DNA of 64,000 nt from Promethearchaeota archaeon (GTDB lineage: Archaea; Asgardarchaeota; Lokiarchaeia; Sigyniarchaeales; SOKP01): assembly GCA_019058245.1 (NCBI GenBank), contig JAHPZJ010000028.1, positions 124,001 to 188,000 on the forward strand, read 5' to 3'. The translations under genes and the position numbers were made by a program. This document shows, piece by piece, positions 46,529-54,687 of this stretch (the first letter of the stretch is position 1; every line of letters starts with the position of its first letter). Under the pieces are notes generated by a model. The model was not told the origin of the DNA. It was given only the letters and a program-made list of their open reading frames with translations, and made no database searches.

Positions 46529-46735
46529 TTATTTTTTATCCCAATTTCTCATCTTTTCTAAATTTTTGAATTCTTCTCCTGGTGGATGATATATCTCCTT
46601 AGTTGATATATAAGAGTCTTTTATTTCATCCAGTAATGGCAATTCTTTACTACATGAATTACAAATTAGAATATTTTTAATATTTTTTTTACCTGGTCCT
46701 AAAAGTCCACCACATTTTTCGCAAAATTCAACTAT
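46529..46735 (-). CDS. TFS/RpoM-like zinc ribbon protein, ATA start
   Basis: The open frame encodes, after ATA at 46735, VEFCEKCGGLLGPGKKN and then LICNSCSKELP. This C-x2-C...C-x2-C ribbon is the N-terminal domain of archaeal TFS and RNA polymerase subunit M/Rpb9, which normally starts MxFCPKCGxLL. The remaining 30 residues are polar and there is no second ribbon, so it is a one-ribbon protein of 68 residues. The frame is closed by TAA just upstream (with TTA and AAC before ATA), so ATA is the only sensible start. It is upstream of the trehalose genes by 76 bases. Confidence 0.65.
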   Translation of the reverse strand: MVEFCEKCGGLLGPGKKNIKNILICNSCSKELPLLDEIKDSYISTKEIYHPPGEEFKNLEKMRNWDKK

Positions 46736-47373
46736 GTTTAATTAAACATCTGATGTTTTATTGTTTTTTGTTTTTATAAGAATATTAATTCAAATTCTTC
46801 TTCTTTTTGATATCTCTAAACCATTTTTATAATTTTTTATGAATTACTAATATTAAATGCTTAAATATCCATTAGATATTATGTAAAATTAACCAAATTG
46901 ATTATATTACTAAAAATATCATAAATAAAGACCGAAAAATTTTTTTTTTTTTATTTTTGAATATCTTATTTGATACTGAGGTCAATTTAAAGTGATAATT
47001 AAGCTAAAAGGATATCAAATCATTTTTATATCTATTTTACTAAAAAAATTAGGATATTTAATTTTTTCTAAAAATAAAGAAAAATTATAAGATATTTTAA
47101 TTAATACTTTTACATATTCACTTATAATAGATATTTTGAAACGGAATTTTCTTCTTTTTTAAATATTTGATTTTTAATTTTTTTCTTCCCGATTAATGGA
47201 AATTCAAATATTTCCCTTGAGAATAAAGAACTTGACAAATTGATATTTTCCTTGAAATTTTTTCTATTAGATTAATAAGTTCTCGAAAATTTTATTAGAA
47301 CTTTATGATTTAATTTAAATTATAATTCTTTATTATCAAAAATAAATTATTAATTCATTATAGCTCTTATAAA
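46736..47373. other. 638-base intergenic region
   Basis: Very AT-rich, with a 13-base T run near 46940-46952 on the plus strand. I see no ORF with a plausible start, no tRNA and no repeat. It lies between divergent genes and must carry the promoters for the zinc-ribbon/trehalose transcript and the orphan dehydratase subunit. Confidence 0.5.
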
Positions 47374-48729
47374 ATGAGTATATACGCTGATGATGTCGTA
47401 AACTTTACCTCCGTCTTAAAAATTGCATATAATTTCTTAACAGGTAGAGAGTATTTGCAAAAAAAGAAATCTAAAGAAAGGAAAACCTTAATTTCTGTAG
47501 CTTCAGGATTTCCTGATCTGGTATTTGCAGCTGATTCCATACCCGTTTTTCCCATTCGTATGGAAAAATTTAAGCTTAATTTATATTTACTTGCTTTAAA
47601 CACAGCAACAGGTCTATTTGGTTGGGATCTTACTACAAAATTGTTAGGAATCGCAAGACAAATAGATTTTTTAAAAATCGTAGATAATGTTTTAAATGAC
47701 GTTATTAGTACTATCAATAAAAGATATAATAAATTTTATGAATTAGCTATTCAGAAGAATGTTTCACCCAAGTTTTGCTTTGGTGTTAAATCACTTTATG
47801 GAATGCATCTCTCAAAATCAAATAATTGTGATTGCAGTTTAGATTTTACCCTAAGATGTAAGAAATATAATGATTATCTGAAATCACTAAAAGAATTAAT
47901 TCCAAACCAAATATGGTTAGAAATTCCTTCGATCAATACACAGGATGAGGGTAATGCATTAGAAATTATGATCACTAACCTGAAAAAAGTGATTCAAGAA
48001 TTAGAAAGTATCTCTGGCAATATTGTTACTGATAATAGTTTAAAAAAGCAGTTTCGCATTGGAAACCAAGTTAAGCGATATTATAAAACAATAATTTATG
48101 ATATTGGTAACTCAGATTTTTATCCGTGTAATTCTGCAACGTTCGCGGAAATCTTAGCATTATTAACTATTTCATTTCAAGATTATAACTCAAATGCTCA
48201 AAGATATTTAGAAAATCTTAGTCATTTAGTAAAAGAAATGAAAATGCGTATTCAAAAAGGAGTAGGAATGGATGTTTCTAATAGACCAAGAATCTTATTA
48301 ACTCCAATATTCAATGGGTGGGAACCAAAAGCTCAAGAAATTATACATGATTTAGGAGGGAGAGTTATTTATTCAGATTGGGATTCACTTGGATTGTTAG
48401 AAGAAATATCTGTTTCGAAGAATTCTGATCCAATTGAAGCTTATGCTCACTTCCTTTTGAATAGTTCAAAAAAAGGTTTATTCTGCTTAGATAATTATGA
48501 ATCACTAATTAATTCCTATAAAAACTATGTTAAAAAAACTAAAGTTGATGGTCTTATAATTAATCAACTTGAAGATTGTCATATAGATCCAAGTTGTTAT
48601 GAATTAATGAAAAATAAAATCAGAATTGAAAATAAAATACCTTCTGTTAGTATTAAATTTAAAAAGATTGGTGAAAATTTAGAAAAAACTAAAGTTACTC
48701 TGAAGTCTTTTATGGAATTATATGGTTGA
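47374..48729 (+). CDS. Orphan 2-hydroxyacyl-CoA dehydratase subunit
   Basis: The 451-residue paralogue of 20734-22092 shares the start (YADDVVNFTSVLKIAYNFLT against ADEIVRFSSLLRIAFNLLT), FCFGVKSLYGMHLSKS, SDFYPCNSATFAEIL, GMDVSNRPRILLTPIFNGWE and the end TKVTLKSFMELYG. It has the same Cys pattern around QLEDCHIDPSCYEL. No activator or beta subunit is next to it. It may share the proteins encoded at 18680-20730 or act on a different substrate. It is convergent with the 190-residue gene, 10 bases apart. Confidence 0.85.
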   Translation: MSIYADDVVNFTSVLKIAYNFLTGREYLQKKKSKERKTLISVASGFPDLVFAADSIPVFPIRMEKFKLNLYLLALNTATGLFGWDLTTKLLGIARQIDFLKIVDNVLNDVISTINKRYNKFYELAIQKNVSPKFCFGVKSLYGMHLSKSNNCDCSLDFTLRCKKYNDYLKSLKELIPNQIWLEIPSINTQDEGNALEIMITNLKKVIQELESISGNIVTDNSLKKQFRIGNQVKRYYKTIIYDIGNSDFYPCNSATFAEILALLTISFQDYNSNAQRYLENLSHLVKEMKMRIQKGVGMDVSNRPRILLTPIFNGWEPKAQEIIHDLGGRVIYSDWDSLGLLEEISVSKNSDPIEAYAHFLLNSSKKGLFCLDNYESLINSYKNYVKKTKVDGLIINQLEDCHIDPSCYELMKNKIRIENKIPSVSIKFKKIGENLEKTKVTLKSFMELYG

Positions 48730-48739
48730 AATTTGAGAA

Positions 48740-49312
48740 TTACATTCCAAAGAAGTCAGATGGCTTTAATAAGTGCTGATCCTCTTCTTTCTCCTTTTTC
48801 GCCTTTTCATGGGGATCAACCCATTCTGCTTCTCCACCAGATGCTTGAGTTGTTGCTCCTCCAGGTGCTTTTAATCCTGTTGGTTTTAAGTTAATATCTG
48901 CTGATATTGCTTCTGGTTGTTGTCCTACTGCTACCGGGGCTGCTGGAACATAGGTTATCCCTCCTGCTTTTAAAACCTTTAATTCACTCAATACTTTTTC
49001 TAGATTCATTGTTTGTACGCTCTTATTCATTGTATCCATTATTTCTTTTAGAGATTTAGATGTTTCTCTTAATCCCTTTGGATTAATTCCTGTCAGTAGT
49101 GAATCTAAATTAGCCGCTATGTTATCATTTAATTCTTTTAACGAATCTAAGACAGTACTCCAGTGTTTATTCATTTGTGATTCTATGGCACTAATCATTT
49201 TAATTGTTTCATTCATAAAATTAACATGTGCTTCATAGCGTTCCTCGTCCTTAGCTCTAAGGTCCGAGATGAGCATTATTAATTTCCGTAGAGCTTCTTT
49301 TTCTTCACTCAT
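48740..49312 (-). CDS. Unknown protein with helical N-half and Ala/Pro/Gly linker
   Basis: The 190-residue protein has a helical N-terminal part (residues 1-115, LRKLIMLISDLRAKDEERYE onwards), an Ala/Gly/Pro/Gln-rich flexible segment (about 118-155) and a charged tail ending KPSDFFGM. It is less AT-rich than its neighbours in third positions and residues, which often marks a highly expressed gene; this is an inference from inspection. A short C-terminal DFFGM-type peptide could be a docking motif. No family recognised and no membrane segment. Confidence 0.7.
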   Translation of the reverse strand: MSEEKEALRKLIMLISDLRAKDEERYEAHVNFMNETIKMISAIESQMNKHWSTVLDSLKELNDNIAANLDSLLTGINPKGLRETSKSLKEIMDTMNKSVQTMNLEKVLSELKVLKAGGITYVPAAPVAVGQQPEAISADINLKPTGLKAPGGATTQASGGEAEWVDPHEKAKKEKEEDQHLLKPSDFFGM

Positions 49313-49444
49313 TTTTTACCAAAAAATATATTATTTTTTCTATTATAATTATGATTATAAATAAATTTATATGTATGCATATAAAAAAACAAATCTGTTA
49401 TAATTCCATTAATTTATTTGAATTAAATTAAAAAAAAAAAGGAA

Positions 49445-50938
49445 ATGACAGTTATCGCCACAAAATGGATTAAAAATCCAAAAATCTATGAAATTAACAC
49501 TTGGCCTTGGTTTCAGTCTTTATCCGAAATTTATAATACCTCTATTACTTTAAATAATATTCCAGATGAAGTTTTTAATCATGAAATAAAATGTTTTGAT
49601 GTTGTTTGGCTTATGGGTGTTTGGGAAAGAAGCCCTGCTAGTAAAAAAATAGCACTTGAACATCCTGATTTGCAGAAAGAGTACCATAAAGTTCTACATG
49701 ATTTTAAGGATGAGGATGTAATAGGATCTCCATATGCGGTGTACTATTATCATATTGATAATAAACTTGGTGGAGTTGATGGAATTATCAAATTCCGTAG
49801 TCAATTAAAAGAGATGGGGATTCAATTAATACTAGATTATGTTCCAAACCATATTTCAGTTGACTCTTTATGGACTTTCGAGAACAATTTATTTATTGAA
49901 GGGACTTTAGATGACTTAATGTCTCATCCTTATGATTTTTTTAGTATTTCGGAAAAAATTTTCGCCCATGGTCGTGATCCAAACTTCCCTAGTTGGACTG
50001 ATACAATTCAAATTAATGCCTTTTCAGAAGCAGCTCGACAGAAAACAATTAAAACTCTTCTGAATATTGCGGAACTCTGTGATGGCGTTCGATGTGATAT
50101 GGCAATGCTTTTAACTAATGATGTATTTCGGAGAACTTGGGGGGAAAAAGCGGGAGAACCTCCAGAAAAAGAGTTTTGGGAAGAAATCATTCCAGCTGTA
50201 AAAGAAAAATATCCAAATTTTATATTCATAGCAGAAGTATATTGGGATATGGAATGGGATCTTCAACAACAAGGATTTGATTTTTGTTATGATAAAAGGC
50301 TATATGACAGATTAGCTCATGGAAATGCTAATACAATCAACGATCACCTTAAAGCGGAATGGAAATATCAAAGTAAATTAGTTCGTTTTATTGAAAATCA
50401 TGATGAAATGAGAGCTATAGAAAAATTTGGAGAGGAAAAATCTAAAGCTGCAGCGATTATAGCATTAACTCTGCCCGGAGCAAGATTAGTATACAATGGA
50501 CAAACTCGAGGGAATAGGATAAAATTACCTGTTCAATTAGGAAGAATTCCTTTTGAAGAAACGAATAATACTATTTTTGAATTTTATCAAGATTTATTTA
50601 AATCAATTCCAGGGAGAGAATACGGAGTAGGAAGTTGGTCTCTATGTGAATCAAAATTAGTAAAATCAAATGATTCTTCATTTACAGACATTATTTCTTA
50701 TTTATGGTGGATTAATGATGATTATCGACTTATTGTTGTAAATTATAGTCCAAATTCTTCAGAAGCTCATATAAAAATAAGTCCATTTCATTTTGATACC
50801 AATAGATGGATATTCACTGATTTACTAAAGCATAAATCATACATTTATAGTGGTAATAATTTGTATAAATATGGATTATATATTGAATTAAAAGCTTGGG
50901 AAGGATATATTTTTGATATCAAAAAAGAAAGTAATTAG
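49445..50938 (+). CDS. GH13 alpha-amylase-family glycosidase
   Basis: The 497-residue protein begins KIYEINTWPWFQSLSEIYNT, then has the GH13 regions: QLILDYVPNHIS (region I), GVRCDMAML (region II, nucleophile Asp), FIAEVYWD (region III, acid/base Glu) and VRFIENHDEMRA (region IV, third Asp). It lacks a signal peptide, so it acts in the cytoplasm. The domain between lacks a long B-domain. Specificity cannot be told, but alpha-glucan or trehalose-related substrates fit the neighbourhood (phosphorylase, TreT, Tps). It is convergent with glmS, 20 bases apart. Confidence 0.9.
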   Translation: MTVIATKWIKNPKIYEINTWPWFQSLSEIYNTSITLNNIPDEVFNHEIKCFDVVWLMGVWERSPASKKIALEHPDLQKEYHKVLHDFKDEDVIGSPYAVYYYHIDNKLGGVDGIIKFRSQLKEMGIQLILDYVPNHISVDSLWTFENNLFIEGTLDDLMSHPYDFFSISEKIFAHGRDPNFPSWTDTIQINAFSEAARQKTIKTLLNIAELCDGVRCDMAMLLTNDVFRRTWGEKAGEPPEKEFWEEIIPAVKEKYPNFIFIAEVYWDMEWDLQQQGFDFCYDKRLYDRLAHGNANTINDHLKAEWKYQSKLVRFIENHDEMRAIEKFGEEKSKAAAIIALTLPGARLVYNGQTRGNRIKLPVQLGRIPFEETNNTIFEFYQDLFKSIPGREYGVGSWSLCESKLVKSNDSSFTDIISYLWWINDDYRLIVVNYSPNSSEAHIKISPFHFDTNRWIFTDLLKHKSYIYSGNNLYKYGLYIELKAWEGYIFDIKKESN

Positions 50939-50958
50939 AAAGTTTTTTTCAAATTAAT

Positions 50959-52812
50959 TTAATGAACTGTAACAGTCTTGGCAAGATTAAGTGGTTTATC
51001 TGGATCTAAATTATGCTCTAGAGCAGCAAAATATGCCAATAACTGTAATGCAGGGATGAATGTAATTGAACTAAAGAGATTATGATATTTATCTCTTGGT
51101 TGTGGAATTCTAATGGTTATATCACTTAAATTAGTAATTTTTTCATCACTTTCTATAACTAATGATATAATTTTACCCCCTCTAGCTTTAAATTCCATTA
51201 CATTTCCTAATAATCGTTCATATGTTTCATCTGGAGGTGCAATAAATATTATAGGATATCCATCTCTTACTAATGATATAGGTCCATGTTTTGCATGAGC
51301 TGCAGAATATCCTTCAATGAATCGGCATGCAACTTCTTTTAATTTCAATCCACCTTCTTTTGCTGTCGCGATAGATGCTCCACGTGCTAGAAAGAAAAAA
51401 TTAAGATTCTTCTCTAAATCACTTACAATATACTTTATTAGATCAGCATTCTTCTCAAGAAAATTTTCAATAATATCGGGAACAGATTGAAGTGCTTCAT
51501 AATACTTCTGAATTTCCTCTTGTGAATCTTTATTTTTTAACTTAGCAATTTCTAATGCAACTAATGCAAGAGTTAAAATTTGAGTTACGAAAGTTTTTGT
51601 TGCAGCTACACCAATCTCTGGTCCTGCTTGGGTTACTAATACTTTATCAGAATATCTAGTAATAGATGATCCTACTATATTTGTAATTGACAATATTTTA
51701 ATACTTGGTTTATACTTTTTTGCCCATCTAATTGGCTCAATTAAATCAATTGTTTCTCCAGATTGAGATAATGCTATAATTATAGAATTTTCTTCGAGAG
51801 AATTATTTAACTGCGTTTTAAACTCTGAACATTCTATTGCTTCAATATACTTCCCTAGAAATTTAGTTATTATAAATTTACCAGCTAAGGATGCGTGAAA
51901 AGATGTTCCAGCAGCAGTAATATATATATGATCAGCAGTTAATAAAGGGATTGCAAAATCTTTTATAGAATCAGGAGAAATTTTCATCGTTCTTCTTAAA
52001 GCAGAGGGTTCTTCATAAATTTCTTTTAACATAAAATGTTGATATCCCCCCTTTTCTGCAGCATCAATATTCCAATTGATTTCTTGAACTTTCTTCTGTT
52101 TAGGTAAATCACTATTATCGATATCAAAAAATTCTACTGACCCAGCATTTAGAATCGCTAGTTCATCATCTTCCAATATATAACAGTATTTTGTGTATGG
52201 AAGAAACGCTGGTATATCCGAAGCACAATAACTTGTTTTTCCTTTATCGATTCCTATTATGAGGGGGGATTCTTTACGACAAGCAATTATGGTGTTAGGA
52301 TAATCAGCATGGCAAATTGCCAATCCATAAGCACCTTCGCACCTCTTTATTGCCGAAACAATCGCCTCTTTTAGATTTTTATTTTGTTTCAAATATTCTT
52401 CAATTAAATGTGGAATTATTTCAGTATCTGTTTCAGATTTGAAAATATGCCCTTTAGAAAGTAGTTCTTCTTTAAGTTCTAAAAAATTTTCAAGAATACC
52501 ATTATGGATAACGGCAATCTTATCAGTACAATCGAGGTGTGGATGGCTATTTATTTTGGTTGGAGGTCCATGAGTTGCCCATCGTGTATGAGCTAATGCT
52601 AGTTTAGAACCATTTGGAAATTCATCTAATTTTAGATATTCATTAATCTCGTCAATTTTACCTGCATCTTTTTTAACAAAAAGACTATTATTATGTTGAG
52701 ATACAATACCACACGAATCATAACCCCTATATTCCAATCTTTTAATACTTTCAAGAGCTATTTTTCCTATTTTGATATTTTGATTCGTAACTATTCCGAA
52801 TATACCACACAT
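50959..52812 (-). CDS. glmS: Glutamine-fructose-6-phosphate aminotransferase
   Basis: The 617-residue enzyme has the N-terminal Ntn glutaminase, MCGIFGIVT with catalytic Cys2, LAHTRWATHG, and two SIS domains with SQSGETIDLIEPIRWA and ending LAKTVTVH. It makes glucosamine 6-phosphate, the first step to UDP-GlcNAc. The following gene on the minus strand upstream of it (phosphohexomutase) supplies glucosamine 1-phosphate. The gap between them is about 50 bases, so they form an amino-sugar operon. Confidence 0.96.
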   Translation of the reverse strand: MCGIFGIVTNQNIKIGKIALESIKRLEYRGYDSCGIVSQHNNSLFVKKDAGKIDEINEYLKLDEFPNGSKLALAHTRWATHGPPTKINSHPHLDCTDKIAVIHNGILENFLELKEELLSKGHIFKSETDTEIIPHLIEEYLKQNKNLKEAIVSAIKRCEGAYGLAICHADYPNTIIACRKESPLIIGIDKGKTSYCASDIPAFLPYTKYCYILEDDELAILNAGSVEFFDIDNSDLPKQKKVQEINWNIDAAEKGGYQHFMLKEIYEEPSALRRTMKISPDSIKDFAIPLLTADHIYITAAGTSFHASLAGKFIITKFLGKYIEAIECSEFKTQLNNSLEENSIIIALSQSGETIDLIEPIRWAKKYKPSIKILSITNIVGSSITRYSDKVLVTQAGPEIGVAATKTFVTQILTLALVALEIAKLKNKDSQEEIQKYYEALQSVPDIIENFLEKNADLIKYIVSDLEKNLNFFFLARGASIATAKEGGLKLKEVACRFIEGYSAAHAKHGPISLVRDGYPIIFIAPPDETYERLLGNVMEFKARGGKIISLVIESDEKITNLSDITIRIPQPRDKYHNLFSSITFIPALQLLAYFAALEHNLDPDKPLNLAKTVTVH

Positions 52813-52862
52813 CTTTATATTATAAAATTTTTTTTAACATTATTTTAAATTCTAATAATAAC

Positions 52863-54281
52863 CTAGATTAAGTTCAATTTTTGCATCTTTTTCACAGCAA
52901 TATTATTCATTTCAATTGAATTATTGATATCAATAGTGGATTCACCAGATATTCTTAAATAGGGGCTTGTTCCAGAACGTCTAATCAAGAGCCAGCCATC
53001 TTCATAATCAAATCTACAACCATCTAACTGATTAATTTTAACAATTTTTTTTCCCAAATTATCTAAAGACTCATTTATTTCAGAAATGATTTTTTGATGT
53101 ATTTCTTCTGTAAATGGAATATCTTTAGTTAATTTAAATTTATTAGCAAAATATGGATAATGAGGAATATCCTTTAATAATTCTTTTAAAGATTTTCCAG
53201 TTTTTGTCATCATATCCAATACAATTGCAATAGTTAAAATTGAATCTGGTCCATAATGAAAATGAGGCCATATATAAGTACCAGAAGTTTCTCCTCCTAT
53301 AAAACCTCCTAATTCTCGTAATGCAATTGCTACTTTAATATCTCCAACTTCTGTTCTAATAACATTGCAACCAAGAGGTTTTAATACATCCTCAATTAAA
53401 CATGATGAATTAATTGGAGTAGCAACTTGCATTTGCTCTTTTGATAATTGATTTTCCTGGATATAATATTTTGCCATTAAAGTTAACAAACGGATTGGGT
53501 CTACGATTTCTCCATTCTCATCAAGAAAAATAACCCTATCAGCATCTCCATCAAGAGCAATCCCAATATCTTCTTCTTTGGAAATTTTTAAAAATTTAGA
53601 AAGTTTCATAAGATTCTTCTTATTTGGTTCTGAATGCCTTCCAGGAAAATTACCATCCATTTGTGAGTTTAGAGTAGTTACATTTATATTGTATTCACCT
53701 AAAAGCCGTGGTACAATTTCACATCCAGACCCATTTCCAGGATCTACAATTACATAAAGTTTATTACCATTAAATTTTATTAAACTCATTATTTCAGAAA
53801 TGTGAAGATCATTTGTATCATTGATTTGTGTAACTTTTCCAATTTGATCATAATTTATTTTTATGAAATCTTTCTCATCATATATACGAGAAATTTCCAT
53901 TTCTTGTTCAGGCGAAAATCCAATACCAGAGGGATTCCATAGTTTTAATCCACAATATTCTGGAGTATTATGTGAGGCGGTAATAACTACACCTGCTTCT
54001 GCATTTAAAAATTTTAATGATGCCGCAAGAGTAGGAGTAGTAACAATTCCTAATGTTTTTACATTGCATCCACAACTTACAAGTCCAGAAATTAAAGCAT
54101 ATTCAATAGGCAAAGCAGATGTACGAATATCTTTTCCTATAACTACAGTACCCCCTTTTAAATATGTACCTAATGCTAATCCTACATCAAGGCTCATAGC
54201 AGGCGTAAACATTAGATCTGATTCAGAATAATTTTTAAATACTCTTCTTATGCCACTTGTTCCAAAGATCGAAGTTGTCAT
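52863..54281 (-). CDS. Phosphoglucosamine/phosphomanno-mutase
   Basis: The 472-residue alpha-D-phosphohexomutase has the active-site Ser loop VVITASHNTPEYCGLKLW, the metal loop GIALDGDADRVIF, the sugar-binding GGETSGTYIWPHFHYGPDS and a phosphate loop RRSGTSPYLRISGES. Next to glmS the most likely reaction is glucosamine 6-phosphate to glucosamine 1-phosphate (GlmM), but archaeal enzymes of this family also take mannose or glucose phosphates. The start ATG 54281 gives the family's normal N-terminus (SIFGTSGIRR). Confidence 0.92.
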   Translation of the reverse strand: MTTSIFGTSGIRRVFKNYSESDLMFTPAMSLDVGLALGTYLKGGTVVIGKDIRTSALPIEYALISGLVSCGCNVKTLGIVTTPTLAASLKFLNAEAGVVITASHNTPEYCGLKLWNPSGIGFSPEQEMEISRIYDEKDFIKINYDQIGKVTQINDTNDLHISEIMSLIKFNGNKLYVIVDPGNGSGCEIVPRLLGEYNINVTTLNSQMDGNFPGRHSEPNKKNLMKLSKFLKISKEEDIGIALDGDADRVIFLDENGEIVDPIRLLTLMAKYYIQENQLSKEQMQVATPINSSCLIEDVLKPLGCNVIRTEVGDIKVAIALRELGGFIGGETSGTYIWPHFHYGPDSILTIAIVLDMMTKTGKSLKELLKDIPHYPYFANKFKLTKDIPFTEEIHQKIISEINESLDNLGKKIVKINQLDGCRFDYEDGWLLIRRSGTSPYLRISGESTIDINNSIEMNNIAVKKMQKLNLI

Positions 54282-54503
54282 AGTTTAGGTTTCGAGGTGT
54301 TTTTATATTTTACTGATTATAACTGTATCTTAATATATGATTAAGAAGTAATTTTTCTTTTTATAATTAATTTATGTAATTTTCCTTTATTGTAAATGAT
54401 ATTAAAGCTTTATAATATTTCCCAATAATAAGAAAACTATTATTTTTTTGATGATATTCTTTAAATAATGCTTAATAAAAATTGATATTATTGTTTCAGT
54501 GCT

Positions 54504-54629
54504 ATGATTTTTCAAGGATTATTTAATATTTTAGATTTATACTTTCAAGTGATTGATATTTTTTATAATAATATAGATAGATATTTTCGAGATTTTCTAT
54601 TTTTCGTTAATAATAATGGTTTATATTAG
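54504..54629 (+). pseudogene. 41-codon fragment of the 491-residue protein
   Basis: The ORF reads MIFQGLFNILDLYFQVIDIF then YNNIDRYFRDFLFFVNNNGLY and a TAG. The first 30 residues match the start of the protein at 14741 (MIFQGLYNVLDLYFNNIELF, YNHIDEYF) at about two thirds of positions, and the DNA is similar too. After that the similarity ends. It is best seen as the 5' remnant of a lost paralogue, or a conserved N-terminal peptide reused as a short gene. It overlaps the extended upstream reading frame of the FAD oxidase. Confidence 0.6.
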
Positions 54630-54687
54630 TATTGCTAAAAATTATAAAATATTCCTTATCATTTTATTATTATATAAAAAAATACTG

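Noticed and set aside
46940..46952. 13-base T run as a terminator
   Set aside because: No plus-strand gene ends before it, and long T runs are common in this AT-rich sequence.
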